Shown piece by piece: positions 21,126 to 33,799 of a DNA stretch of 64,000 bases. The stretch comes from Ziziphus jujuba. Lineage: Eukaryota > Streptophyta > Magnoliopsida > Rosales > Rhamnaceae. Position 1 is the stretch's first letter, and every line of letters begins with the position of its first letter. Location: positions 1,533,001 to 1,597,000 of the forward strand of contig NC_083385.1 of the NCBI RefSeq assembly GCF_031755915.1, read 5' to 3'. The translations under genes and the position numbers were made by a program. The notes below the pieces were generated by a model that was not told the DNA's origin, made no database searches, and worked only from the letters and a program-made list of their open reading frames with translations.

Positions 21126-23075
21126 TCACCAGTAATCCATGCAGGAACAACGACCTTCTTCAAAATGATGATAGCGTTTCCGATCTCGTACAGAAATTTT
21201 TCTTTTAAAAGCTTTTGATACAAGCTTAATAGCAGAATGGCAATCGTTGCAGATTCGAATATTCTTGACAATCCGTATTAATGATCCAGGCTTTGTGCAG
21301 ATGAACCCAAAAGCCAAGGCCAGTTTCTCACTGTGGTATCCAATCAGAGCTTCTTTATCCTCCTCTTCTACATCAAACATGACCGATCTAGTCTCTGCAT
21401 TGTAGCCAAACTTCTTTATCTCTTTAACAATTGCATCCCACACCAAGTAGATGTCCTCTGTTTTTTCATGGGATCTATCTCCAGCCAAAAACTCATGAAC
21501 AGCACCATCCACTTCAATCAAACTATAGCCTGGAACCCGCATTATTTTTCTCTTTCTCATAGTTTTCCTGACTTCTTCAGCATCTTCACCTTTCATGGAC
21601 TCAGCATAGATATTAGACAGTAGGACATAGCGTCCATCATGGTATTTATCATATTTTATCAACATATGCCCAACTCTCTGACCCATTTCTGCATTGCCAT
21701 GAAGCCTACAAGCACCAAGAAGAGCCCCCCATATAGCACTATCTGGTTTAATTGGCATTGAAGTAATAAAACTTTCTGCCTCCTGAAGCAAACCAGCACG
21801 GCCAAGAAGATCAACCATGCAGGCACAGTGATCCAACTCTGGTCTAATTCCATATACATCAAACATTGAATTAAAATAGTGAAATCCCTTGTCAACCCAT
21901 CCTTCATGACTACAAGCACATAAAACTGCAAGGTAAGAAACGCTATCTGGCGAAATGCCTTGGTCCTTCATTCTTTCGAAAAGCTGAAGTGCTTCCTTGC
22001 CATGTCCATTCATTGCTAACCCAGATATTGCAGCCGTATAAGTAGATACACCCTTCACCTTGGAGGATTTGAACACTTGCATTGCAAGACCAATGCTTCC
22101 ACATTTGGCATACATGTCGATCAAAGCTGCAGAAAGTATTGAATCAATCATCAGATGTTCCTTTTGGATATAAGAGTAAACCCAATTACCATGATCCAAA
22201 GCTCCCAGCTGTGAACATGCAGAGAGGACACTAACTAAAACCGCTGAGTTTGGTTTCTGATCCAATGATAGCATCTCTCGAAATAAAGCCAAAGCCTCTT
22301 TTGGGTGTCCATTCTGAGCATGCCCAGAAACCATGATAACCCAAGAAACTAAAGTTCTACGTGGCATCTCCATAAAAAGCCTATAAGCATTGTCTAGAAA
22401 TCCAAACTTGACCAAACCACCAAGTACGCTATTCCAAGAAACGTCACTTCTCTTGGGCATTTTACCGAACAGGTTCAAAGCCTCCGATATATCACCATTC
22501 CTAACGTACCCGTTAATGATAGAATTCCACGAAACAACATCAAGTTCATCACTTTCGTCAAATACGCATCTCGCATCATCCAGTTTGCCGCACACCGAGT
22601 AAAATTGAATAACCGAATTGCGAACAAACACGTCCATATAAAAAAATTTCTTGACTAACATGGCATGAAACTGCCTACCCAGATCAAATGCACCACAGTT
22701 CGAGCAACCATGTAAGAGAAAATTGAAAGTGAAGTTATTAGGTGCAAGATTAAGCTCAGCCATGCGGTTGAAAACAAGCAACGAGGTTGTTAAGAAAGCG
22801 GGACGGTCCCCGGCGGCACGTGCAAGGCCTCGGATCACAGTGTTGAATAGGAAAAGTAATGGAGGAATGGAGGGCTGGTGCAAGAGGAGAAGGAGAGCAT
22901 AATCAATGTCACCGGAAGGGTCCAGAGCGGCGAATGAGATGATGGGTCTGAGAGAGGGCGATGGGTGGGTTAGGCCATTGACGACGAGCTGGGTGTGAGC
23001 TTCTTTGAATTGTTTCATCGTTTTGCATTTATGGAAGATTGAATTGAAAGAAAGGCTGTGAAGCTTCACAAACAT
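21126..23075 (-). CDS. PPR protein, PLS subclass with DYW domain
   Basis: Intronless gene for a 649-residue pentatricopeptide repeat protein. After an N-terminal region that may target an organelle, PLS-type repeats run from about residue 60 to 450 (repeated units such as VSWNSIINGYVRNGDISEALNLF and ALIDMYAKCG). An E/E+ region follows (GRYVLLSNIYAE, VPGYSLIEVDG), then a C-terminal DYW domain from about 560. The deaminase signature is complete: HSE at 581-583, CNDC with C609 and C612, and the end HHFEEGRCSCMDYW. DYW-class PPR proteins bind organellar RNA in sequence-specific fashion and carry out C-to-U editing; this one's target site is unknown. It is transcribed away from the MOB1 gene, with about 1.5 kb between their starts. 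Length and ends fit a complete gene. Confidence 0.95.
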   Translation of the reverse strand: MFVKLHSLSFNSIFHKCKTMKQFKEAHTQLVVNGLTHPSPSLRPIISFAALDPSGDIDYALLLLLHQPSIPPLLFLFNTVIRGLARAAGDRPAFLTTSLLVFNRMAELNLAPNNFTFNFLLHGCSNCGAFDLGRQFHAMLVKKFFYMDVFVRNSVIQFYSVCGKLDDARCVFDESDELDVVSWNSIINGYVRNGDISEALNLFGKMPKRSDVSWNSVLGGLVKFGFLDNAYRLFMEMPRRTLVSWVIMVSGHAQNGHPKEALALFREMLSLDQKPNSAVLVSVLSACSQLGALDHGNWVYSYIQKEHLMIDSILSAALIDMYAKCGSIGLAMQVFKSSKVKGVSTYTAAISGLAMNGHGKEALQLFERMKDQGISPDSVSYLAVLCACSHEGWVDKGFHYFNSMFDVYGIRPELDHCACMVDLLGRAGLLQEAESFITSMPIKPDSAIWGALLGACRLHGNAEMGQRVGHMLIKYDKYHDGRYVLLSNIYAESMKGEDAEEVRKTMRKRKIMRVPGYSLIEVDGAVHEFLAGDRSHEKTEDIYLVWDAIVKEIKKFGYNAETRSVMFDVEEEDKEALIGYHSEKLALAFGFICTKPGSLIRIVKNIRICNDCHSAIKLVSKAFKRKISVRDRKRYHHFEEGRCSCMDYW

Positions 23076-24583
23076 CTGCAGACAGAGGATGTTTCGTAAA
23101 GGTTTGAAGAATCAAATATGAGAGATTTAAAAATCTGTTTTTCCTGTAATTCTAACGGCTATGTGAGCAGCTTAGACATTTGGCGGGCGGGAAGTAGTCC
23201 CCCACATTATTCTTTTTCTTTATTTCTTCATGTGTTTCTGTTTTTATTATTTTATTAAAACTAAAAAAAGAACGAGTTAAATAGAATTCAAGATATTTTA
23301 TGATTATTCTTTTTTCCCCGCTCGAAATGAAACTAACAATAGTGGCAAAATAGTAATGTAAAAAATAAATAAATAATATTTTACAGAAAATTATCTCATG
23401 AATTAAAATAAAAATGAAAAGATCAATAATTTGGTACTTTTGTTCCTGTGACTGACTCAATGAATTTTAAAATTCTTTTTACAAAATTAAAGGAAATGTA
23501 AAGTTGAATAAGGAATATATATATATATATATATAATAGGATAAGAATATGAAATTTAGTCGAATATTTTTTTTTTTAATAATTAATCGAATATGGTAGT
23601 TAGAATAATAATGCAATAATTTAATATTTGACCCAAAAAAATACATTATTGCTCATTTTTCTCTCCTCAAAAAATAAAAGAAAAGAGACCCTATTCCAAC
23701 AACTTGATTGTTGGATCAAGATAAATTCCCAACCATCATTTGCTCCTCTGCGTAATTATTTTTTATTTATTTTAAATTGTTTTGGTATTCTGCCGCTTTT
23801 CTAACACAGCTAAGATGCTTGTTTGAAAAATATACATACTTTCTTTTCTTTCTAGCTAAGATAATACAGCTAAGGTGCATATCATTTTGTTGGCCCCACA
23901 TTTACATACATTAAATTCTAATAATTAACCAATCAGATGCTGAATCATCAAGCGCCCTCTATCCTCTTTCTTCTTTTTTTTTTTTTTTTTCAATTTGTCA
24001 ATTTGACAAACATCATTTTTCGACTCTAAAAATATATATAGTACTAAAAATTATTAATCATTAATATTATATATATATTTACCCAAAATTCCAAATACAA
24101 GCAACAAATCCATGATAATATCTTAGAATATCAACATCTGACCCTCAAATCTTTGTGGGTCCAATACCGAACACTGAATTATCAGTTAGCCATATTTCTG
24201 AAGGTGCTTCATGCTTGAGATATATATGTCACATGGAAGCCTCTTTTTCATTATCTATTAAAGAAAACAAATAATGAAAGAAAAAATTCTCTGTTCTTTT
24301 TTTTTTTTTTTTTTGTTTAAAAATAAAAAAGAAAAGAAAAAGGAGGGCAAGCCAGATCAGCAAGTTGGCATATGGAAAAGAAAGGAAGCAAAAGGTTCTT
24401 GGCTGGCTCTGAAAGAGAGATGGACAGAAATGACAGACTGGCAATTGCCAAGTCAAGCACAGAGACAGACTCTCTCTCTCTCTCCCCGTATATATAGCTA
24501 GTTAATCTCTGCGTAAGCATTTTCTTTATTTTTTCATAGTTTGTCCCGGGTTTCTGATACACAGATAGAAAGAAAGGGACACC
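23076..24583. other. Divergent intergenic region, PPR and MOB1
   Basis: AT-rich with a (TA)n run near 23515-23535 and several poly-T tracts. A CT-rich patch (24470-24483) precedes TATATATA at 24489-24496, about 90 bases upstream of the MOB1 ATG; this is the likely MOB1 core promoter. No gene seen. Confidence 0.6.
24489..24496 (+). promoter_or_regulatory. TATA box of MOB1 gene
   Basis: TATATATA following a pyrimidine patch; the predicted transcript start is near 24520-24530, giving a 5' leader of about 60 bases. Confidence 0.45.
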
Positions 24584-26718
24584 ATGAGTCTCTTTGGCCT
24601 AGGAAGCAGGTATGTTTTCACTGTGCTTTTCACAAAATTCAGTTTCTTTAGAGCGATCAATTTTTAAAATTCTCTTTATGTTGCAACTTATAGATGTAAG
24701 TTTAGAATAAAAAATTTGTGATTGTGCAAAAACAGGAAGCTAACTCATATTCAAACCAAAAAAAAAAAAAGAATCTTTATTTTTCCTGAAAATATCTTGT
24801 GGGGGTGTGGTATACTTTGTTTGCTTGTTTAATGCTTGAACCTGAATGCTCGTTGTTATCGTTTTCATAATATACGGCTAAAACACCCGTTTTTCTCTCT
24901 CTTTTTTTTTTTTTTTTTCTGGGTCAAATAATTTTTTTCTGAATCATGAACAATGTTTGCTACAGAAACCAGAAAACGTTTCGTCCACAGAAGAGTGCTC
25001 CATCAGGAAGTAAGGTATAAGTCATGCTTATACGGTTTATAAATTATTGTCGGTGATGTTGAAGTGGGGCTTATTGTTTAGCCAATGCCAAGTATTTCTT
25101 GTCAAATTGCAGGGCGCTCAGCTTCAGAACCATATTAATGCTTCTTTGGGCAGTGGAAACCTGAGAGAAGCTGTAAGATTGCCTCCTGGAGAAGATATTT
25201 ATGAATGGCTGGCAGTAAACAGTAAGATTCATCACTCTCCATATCGTTTTCCTTCATCGGCTACTATGGATTTTGATTAATTTAGTAGAGTTTTAGCTAT
25301 GTGTTTCACAAATTCCTCTGCATTGTTACACTATTTGAATATATATTGCCTTTTGTAATATATTTAACTTCTTCTAATTTTTGTTCTTTGATCTTTCTAT
25401 TACAGCGGTTGACTTTTTCAACCAAGTTAACATACTCTATGGTACTCTTACTGAATTCTGCACACAATCCAGTTGCCCTAAAATGACTGCAGGATCAAAG
25501 TTAGTTCCTGATCCTTCCAACCAACTTCACTTTTTCCTTCTTCTTTTTTTTTTTTTTTTAATTATCTATATATATATATAGAGATTTTGATTCATTTTAA
25601 TGCTTTATCAAGGAAAACACTGCTTTTAGAAAATAAAATGGATATCATTTGTGTGATAAAAATTACTGAGATTGGATTAGAAAATTCATCTGTTGCTCAA
25701 AAAGCAGATTCTTTCAATGCTAGGCACTTCAATTTTCTTGTCAGCCTGGTCAATCTTTTGCTAGATCCTTATGTTCCTTCATTTTGATAAGCAAATAATT
25801 AACATTTATGCTCTACCCTTTATAAATTAGTGCATATATTCGTTGATCGAGTACACGGTTTATCTACACTTTCTACAGGTACAAATATTTATGGGCTGAC
25901 GGAGTAACAGTTAAAAGACCAATAGAGGTCTCTGCTCCGAAATATGTAGACTATTTAATGGACTGGATTGAAGTTCAGCTAGACGATGAATCAATATTTC
26001 CTCAAAAATTGGGTAAATAAAACCGCTCATTTGATTGAAGCACTTTGTTTTTGCTATATCTACAAGCCACTTGGCACAACTTAATTGGACAATAATGTGG
26101 TATAGGTGCACCTTTTCCTCCCAATTTCCAAGATGTAGTGAAGACAATTTTTAAGAGATTGTTCCGTGTATATGCACATATCTACCATTCGCATTTTCAG
26201 AAGATAGTGAGTTTGAAGGAAGAAGCTCATCTTAATACTTGCTTTAAGCATTTCGTCCTCTTCACATGGGTGAGTTATATGTGTTGTTTTGTTTTGTTTG
26301 TAATTGGCAAATCATTTCTTAAAACTTTTATAATATTTTGAGAACTAGCCTATGTTAGTTTCACAGAGCTCATTGTGGCTCTCCCTTTTTTATCCTCATC
26401 ATGTAGTTGTCTTCAAGCCAATTCATATTAGGTTCAAAAGTGGCATGACAAAATGTTAGTGTTGAGCAATGCTGTATGGAATGATTGGTGCTTAGTGCTA
26501 GTCTAGGCATCAGTATTCTGAGAACATTTTCTTTTCTTTTTTTTAAATTTCTCTAGCGTATTACAAACAATTTTAATTTGTAAAACTTTGGAGATTATAG
26601 CAATTCTTAGTAGGCATATAAGCTAATATGCTGCATTATAATGCAGGAATTTCGATTGATTGATGAAGCAGAGCTTGCACCTCTTTACGACCTCGTTGAG
26701 TCTATTCTACAACTATAG
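24584..26718 (+). CDS. MOB1: MOB kinase activator 1-like protein
   Basis: Seven coding exons: 24584-24609, 24966-25014, 25113-25221, 25406-25499, 25879-26012, 26106-26269 and 26647-26718. All introns are GT-AG and the joined frame is 215 residues, the usual length of plant MOB1. The protein begins MSLFGLGSRNQKTFRP, then GSGNLREAVRLPPGED. The zinc site is visible as C80 and C85 (CTQSSC) with H162 and H167 (AHIYHSHFQ). MOB1 binds and activates NDR/LATS-type kinases in a Hippo-like pathway; in plants it is linked to cell division, growth and auxin responses. The last exon is the most diverged: EFRLIDEAELAPLYDLVESI and then LQL, where the homologs I recall end in PY. Confidence 0.95.
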
Positions 26719-27906
26719 TGCTCTCACTAATGATTGTTTTTCTATTTTTCTTTTTTCTTTTTCTTTTTTCACTTTTAGTTAGGGATTTGTGGTGAGGCCT
26801 GGGAACATCACGATAAATATTTTTCTGAACTGTTTTGCAATGTAAATTTGTTCGAATGAAACGCCTTCTTTCGTGAAAAAGCACAATTTTGGTCTAGCCT
26901 ATTATATTTCTCTCTCTTCTTCCTTGTCACAATGTTTATAACTACTTTGAATCAGAATATAGTGTTGGTTTTCTTTTTTATTATTGTCATCTATAAGCCA
27001 TGGTAGTAGCACACGGTTATGGTAAATCGATTTTCTTTTTTTTTCTTTTTTTTTCTTTTTTTTAACTCTTTTAAAATTGGTTATAAGTTCCATAATTATT
27101 ATTTTTAAAACAATATTTGTGATCAATATTGCAATTCCTTCGAGTGGTGGTGCTCAATGTTGTTGCAATTCGTTCGGGTGCCCTAGCCGTTAAATTTAAA
27201 TTGCCACCCATTGTTTCACAAAACTTAGTAATCCTCTCAACATATTATCTTTACGATTAGATTTAGATTTATAACTGAGGTTAAAAACAGTAAATTCAAT
27301 TTCATTAGAATATACAAATTATGATATAATTAATTATACCATTCAAAACTTATCCGCAACGGTTAGTGAAATTCCAAATAACTTTAACGCAGAGGAGAAA
27401 AACAAATTCCTCAAATAAGATGCGTTCTCTCATGAAAATGCACATTAATTTTGGTTCAACCTTTTAGACATGTAACACAAGATTCTCTGATACTTAATTT
27501 CCATAGTGTAATCCATTATAACCAAAAAAAATTAAAAATTAAAAAGAGGTACAGTAGAGAGGAAATTCTTTCTTTTTTTTTTTCTTTTTTTTTTTTTTGG
27601 TTCCTTGTTCTGAATGTTTTTACATTTCGGTTGCATATAGTAAGAATGAGTTAGACCTTGATGGAACCAAGAATTAGATAATGACTCCAACCTTCTTGTA
27701 TTTGTATTAATTCCTTATGTTCCAAAAACTTTTACCATAGTTGAGCAATGCCGATTCCCATCCAAGAGTTTCCTGAATTAGGAAGTTTCGAATCCTGACT
27801 TCCTCGGGAAATATGTTTGAACTACAGCAACAAACCCCATCCATGTCTTTTGGATGCAGCTGAAATTAGAGCATGAACCGCAATGTCAGCACTTCAATCT
27901 AGCCTC
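26719..27906. other. Convergent intergenic region, MOB1 and OFUT-like gene
   Basis: Holds the 3' UTRs of both genes and AT-rich spacer with poly-T tracts (about 27030-27065 and 27570-27600). No gene or structured repeat recognised. Confidence 0.6.
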
Positions 27907-30900
27907 CTATTTTTCCCATCCCGTTTCACAGATACATCCAGGAAGGGGATTTGCATAAAAACTTTCCTCCAGCTTCGGACACTCTCCAGGCTCCCTCATA
28001 TACGGAGCTCCAACTTTGTCTATATGAAGCTTTTTCACTTTGGAACTGAATTTCTTCCATGAAATTTTTCCTTCATCAAACTGATCAACAAGTTTCACAA
28101 AATTCATCCTGCAAAAACAATAAAGCGACAATTATTTAGTGCTGCAAATGTAAAAAATGAAAAATCATCAAAGATAAATAAAAATGCTCCACTAAATTAG
28201 AGTAAGTGGATGCATGGAAGGATATAGGTAGGTGAGTTACTTGTCAGGATTAATAGTCTTTTTAAAGTTCTCGAAGCGCCTATGACCTTGAACTGCCTTG
28301 GCCATATTTCCATCATAAGTATAAACAAAAACATCACTCTGTAAAGCAACGACATAGTCTAGACCAGCCAACATATTCTGATGATTTTTGAAAGGACCAA
28401 GCTCTTCTTCTGTAGTGAGAGTTGCGTGAGAAAAGATGTGTGGGAAGTCATCCTTAAGATATTGCATACTTCCATTTCCATAAGCTTCACCAGCAACCAA
28501 GTAAATCCTGGTGCTGGATGGAAAACCCAACCCTTTGAGTAAAAGTGAAGTCTCCCTAGGGGTCAACGGGCAGCCACCAAGCAACCTTCTCTCAGTCCCA
28601 TTAATCTCCTTCTCCTTCCAGTGGCTGACTTCATACCTCATCGTACGTAGTTCATCGTCTTCTTCTGCAGTCAAACTGTGACTGCAGCCTGTAAATGCAA
28701 GCATATCCTTCTCATACCTAAAGTGAGAGAAAAGAAATTACACTCACAAAATAGGAGGTATAAAAGTTAATAAAAACTGGAATTTCTCAGTAGCAAATTT
28801 ATATTAATAATAATAATAATAATAATAAAATAGCTCAGTATCACATTTCAAATGTGAAGAAAAAAGGAAGATTGAATTGATAATCCTAAATTCACCTTGA
28901 AATACAAGTTATGGATACTTACCTCAAATGTAAAGCAAGATAAGGTTTTCCATTCTGTCGCATTCTAGAAACCAAGGTGGTTCCAAGTTGTTCTGTAGGA
29001 GCTGAATATTTCAATGCCCTGTAATTGACACGGCACCTCAGCTTTTGTATAGAATTTGGAATCCCATTGTTGGCAAGCCGAGAATCAGTATGAGTAAAAT
29101 AGATTACTTTGTGTTGCTTCAACAGTGGGAGGATTTCGTGTTTGTAATAACTAACCTGACCACAAGAACAGATATCAGCTGGCAGTAATCAACTAAAGAG
29201 AAAGTTACAAATGGATGAGAAATGCATAGCATGGTACATTAGGGTTATAGTGAAGCATCACCACTCATATGCAAAGACAGTGCATATGCATGTATCATGG
29301 TAAACAATAACTGAATCATTTTGTAACACATATATTGGCCGCTCAAAAGACTTCAAATGTGCCGTATAGCCATATGTGCTGTATGAAAAAGGTCTAACAC
29401 TCAATCCTTCACGACCAGATCATCTTATTACAAGAAATAAGAGTTAAAATATATACATACATATATATATATATATATATAAGACAAGCTTATTAAGACC
29501 TTAGACCAAGATATTGGTGTTTTGTTGAAAGGCTCAATTCCAGCATAAGCAAGTGGTAAAGTCTCAACTATGTGGACATCATCCTTCAGTGTCTCAATGA
29601 AGTGCCGCCAATCAAAAAGATCTTTAAAGCCACTGGTAACATATAGACAACACAGTTAGCTCGGATAATATACTAAAAATTAAATGCACAGAATATGGAG
29701 AAATAAGAAACATAAAACATTAAATTAAGAGGTGAAAAGTACATGTGCAAAGAAAAGTTTGCACTCTTTTAACTCATACAACAATATCAAAAGACCAAAT
29801 TTTAACAGGGTCATAACATTTTACAGCCAATTAACTAATCCAGCTACATAAATACACAAGCTGACAAACCTCTCATCAGCCCAGTAGGACGTATGATCAA
29901 GTGAAGGTAGTACAAGTGTCGCCTTCATAATCTTAGCAACAGCAACCATATCACAAATCTGCACTCTAAAATTTTTCATAAATCAGACTATTGTTCATCT
30001 AATCACAATATGAGTCTGCGCAAATAATCAAAACACACAATAGCCAGACCCCAAATCTCATCTGATTCAAACCGCCATTAGCATTTATAAGAATGTATCC
30101 ATTAGTCTTCATGTCTAGCACTGGCAAAAGAGCAATCAAGAAAGAGAAACAAGTTAAAAAAATCAAAATAAAGCACAATTCACACTCAACCAGAGGACAG
30201 AGAGAGAGAAAGAAAGAGAGGCACTGCATAACCCATATACCTTTGTGGTTTTTTGGCTGGTCAATGCATCTAGTGAAATTCTCGCTGTCAGGTTTGGACC
30301 AGATATCAGAGTGCTGAAACAGGGAAAAATTTAGCAAATGAAACAAAAGGAAAGCTTGTTAAGGGTCCTTCATTCTCAAGTTAAGCAAAACTTACTTTGG
30401 CCTCGCTGTTCTGGCCAACGACTATATCTGATTCTACCATCATTAGAGTTCTTTCAACATCAACTACTCCCTCGCTGTATCTGTAACCATGAGAATCGTG
30501 GTCTATCAGATTTAGACGATTGATGTAGTCCAATGAGTTCTGTTTACAAAGCAGAATAATCCAGATATAAGAACAAAATATAGTGCAGAAACAAACAGAT
30601 AAACAGACCAAATTCAATAATGTAATAAAATAATATGTTGTTTAATACTTTACTCACACATAAACACAAAAGGTCTCACGAATTACTGAAAGATAATTAG
30701 CATATTTTTCCATCCAAAAAAGGGAAAAAGACTAGAAGAATCAGTAAAGTACCAAACAAAATATCATCGAAGAAAAACTATAATTTATGGGTGAATTGTC
30801 TGGCCCATAGAAAAAATAAAATTAAAATACTTTTAAAATCTAAAAGGGACAATCACCGAATAAAAAAAAGCGTTTGTCTTTGTAAAATTGCATTGTCACG

Positions 30901-31654
30901 TTGATCCATCTAAAACTCAACAAACAAAATTTAAAATATACCAGTTTTAGAAATTTAAGCTTTTTACCAACCGTTCTAAATTTATAGCTTAAGTATGAAT
31001 CAGAAACAGCATATTAAATCTAAAACTCGAAAACAGGCCACAAATACGATAGTAATCATGCATATTAATTCAACCAACCTGATTGGACCCAGCTTTTTCA
31101 AGGGCAGATCCAAACCAGCCAGTGGCACAAATCTTCAAGACACCCAAAAACACGCACAACCCACAGAAGACCAAGAACATCCAATGTCCAAGCTTCTTCC
31201 TTTCCCTCAATCCGAAATCCACAACCATAGATCCAATAATGGGCTTCCTCAACAAGCTACGAACAACACCGGCATGAACTCTCTGACTCAGATGATGGGT
31301 TTGTCTCCTATCCAAAACCGAGTCAAACCCGTCAACGGAAACTGAGTTATTGCCAATTTCAGATCTGGGTGAGTTGAGCTGGAGCTCAATCTCATGGTGG
31401 GCGCTGAGCCCACCGCCGCTATTACTACTACTGCTGTTGCTGTTGTGGTTGTTGTGATTGCCGCCACTGTTGTTGTGTAAGTTATTAGCGTTGCGCTTGA
31501 ATGAAGGTGCTCGGCGAGTCATTGGACCCGAGAATCTCGGACTGTTGACACGCTGAGAAACACCATCGCTGGTGTTGTGGTGGTGGTTGTGATGATGGTG
31601 ACCCATATCCTCTATGATTAATGGTGATTGGCTTGGGATAAAATGGCCATTCAC
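27907..31654 (-). CDS. Plant GDP-fucose protein O-fucosyltransferase-like (GT106-type) protein
   Basis: Nine coding exons, in transcript order: 31079-31654, 30396-30539, 30241-30313, 30050-30120, 29870-29958, 29500-29632, 28923-29155, 28241-28717 and 27907-28108. All junctions are GT-AG and phases agree, giving 665 residues. The N-terminus is disordered and rich in H, N and S (a HHHHNHHH run near residue 18). A single membrane segment at about 157-177 ([19 protein letters not shown]) implies a type II Golgi protein with a lumenal catalytic part. The catalytic region carries [57 protein letters not shown] and [20 protein letters not shown]. It is closest in memory to Arabidopsis AT1G76270. Members of this plant family act in cell-wall glycan synthesis or cell adhesion; the donor and acceptor of this one are not known. 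Confidence 0.93.
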
Positions 31655-33265
31655 GGAACACAGAGAGGAAAGATGGTATATCCCAAACTCCTCTTTTCTC
31701 TCCGAAATCCGAACTTTCTGCTATATCATGAATGATGAATTGTATGCACTTATTGGGTGCGCTGTGAATTTTGGGTGCTCTGCTTCTTGCCCATTGTTAT
31801 TTGGGTATTGACAATTTTGACACTAAAAAGTTCCTTTTTTTTTTTTTTTTTTTCCCTCAAAAATAGAAAAGTTCCCCTAAAATGTTGGATCCTCGCCACC
31901 GAGTTAACGTGGATCAAATAATGGAATATGTCCCATAATATTTTTTTAATTATTTTTTTATGTTTTTGTAAAAAGATAATACTTGGTTACCCTTTTTATT
32001 TTTATTTATTTATTATTATTTTGAATGGATTACCCTTTTTGGTTGAGTCCATATGTCTACTGGTTGTTGAATATAAGAATCACTAATTAGTCAATTTTCA
32101 TCAAACCAATTAGCTAACATTGTATTATTATTTAAAAATAATTAAAAAATCTTTTTTCTGCCTGCACATGATCTTAGTTTCTTTAAAAAAAAAAAGAAAA
32201 AGAAATCTTAGTTTTAGATATTTATAAGAAACGTATTAATAGAATGGTCACAGTGACAACAAAATACATATATATATATATATATATTAAAAAAAAACAA
32301 GTATACAATCTGAAAAACAAACAAGAACTTAGGTCGTCAGCAGAGTTATGATCAATTTATTTGTACATTTACTAGTCAGGTCATGCACCAAGTGAAAATG
32401 ACTTTATCATGTAAGTTTTGTAATAGGAAACAAAATTATAACGTTTTTATATGGAGGACTTCATAAACATTTACCAATGGGACAATTGTTTCATGTCAGG
32501 AGCTCTATTGTCATAAAATATATATATATATATATATATTGTCATTTTCTTTTCAGATCTTGGAGTTTCTTTTTTTTCTTTTTTATTTGTGTCATTAAAT
32601 GCACTATATTGTAATTCAGTGGGTATAAAGGTATCAAATATTGAAAATGAAAGATTAATAATTTTTTTATATTAATATTTTGTTTTTTCTTGTTATTCCT
32701 CCATTATCTTCTACTAATGAAAATTTAGAACAATATTCAAATATATACGTGTGTGAAAGAAACAAGGGATAAATGATAAAAGCAAAAAAAGAAAAATAGT
32801 GTGGATTTGATCTATTGGTATACTTATATTAACGAAATTAAAGTGGTATAAAAGTTGTTTTTTTTTTTTTTTAATGAATAAAAAGTTGTTTTAGATAAAA
32901 AAAGAAAAAAGTGGAATAAAAGTTGCTAAACCGTCTGGACTCTGGAGTTCAAAAGTGCAAATTATTTGAAGCCCACCAATTTTGACTTAGAAAGACGCAA
33001 TTAGTGTGTCCGCCTCTGTTTTTTACCCGCAGTTTACAAAGTTGTAGGCGAGGGGCTAAAGAGCCATTTCACAGTTTTTGACCGAGTTGTTTAACAGAAT
33101 GCTGAACGTACGGTTACAAGGCCAAAGGAAACATTTCTTCTTTTAGCTTTAGAAAATTCAGATTCCTAGTTTGGCAGTTTCATATAGATATTTTAAAAAA
33201 AAAAAAAAAAAAAAAAACACAAAAAAACATTATTAGTATTCTATTTTATACTATTTCTAATATAT
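31655..33265. other. Repeat-rich spacer, left part
   Basis: Contains the 5' leader and promoter of the OFUT-like gene, then AT-rich DNA with (TA)n runs near 32268-32287 and 32519-32540 and a long A-run near 33196-33220. No gene seen. Confidence 0.6.
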
Positions 33266-33600
33266 TATTATCAAGGTCAATTGGATTTGATATCTTAACT
33301 TTAGAATTTTACGATTTAAATATTTATTTTTTTAATTTATTACAAATTAATTTAATTTCTAATTTAACAAATATATAAGTAAGGTTTCCTCGATATAGAT
33401 TTCATTGATATAGATTTCACTTTAATTTTATCTTTTATCCCTCGACCAGTTTATATGCTCACCAATAAAAACACATTTATATGGATAGAAATTATCCATA
33501 TATTTGTTAAATAGAAAATTAAATTAATTTATAACAAATTGTAAAATTTTTAAAATTAGAGATATAAAAATGAAATTAATTTTTAGTATTAGTTCGTTAA
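33266..33600. mobile_element. MITE-like element with about 100-base inverted ends
   Basis: The left arm (about 33300-33375: AATTTTACGATTTAA, TTACAAATTAATTTAATT, AATTTAACAAATATAT) is mirrored by the right arm (about 33480-33560), whose reverse complement reads AATTTTACAATTTG, TATAAATTAATTTAATTTTC, ATTTAACAAATATATGG. No coding capacity. The arm pattern also resembles the ends of the element at 5957-7435, so the two may be related. Confidence 0.6.
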
Positions 33601-33799
33601 AAACAGCAATGATAAGAGCACTATACTTGATGGAAAATGTGAGTTGATGATGTGAATCTTGTATGTAAATGTAATGCCATTCTAATCTCCTCCACTTTTT
33701 TTTTTTTTTTTTGAGGTGAAACTAATCTCCTGCACGTTTTTTTTTGGTAAATCTAATCTCCTACACGTTATTTTTAAATGATTGGACGCCTTGAAATTA

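Noticed and set aside
21333..22602. Plus-strand frames inside the PPR gene
   Set aside because: Antisense shadows of the long minus-strand DYW-PPR coding region.
31083..31345. Plus-strand frames over the OFUT-like first exon
   Set aside because: Antisense shadows of the H/N/S-rich first exon on the minus strand.
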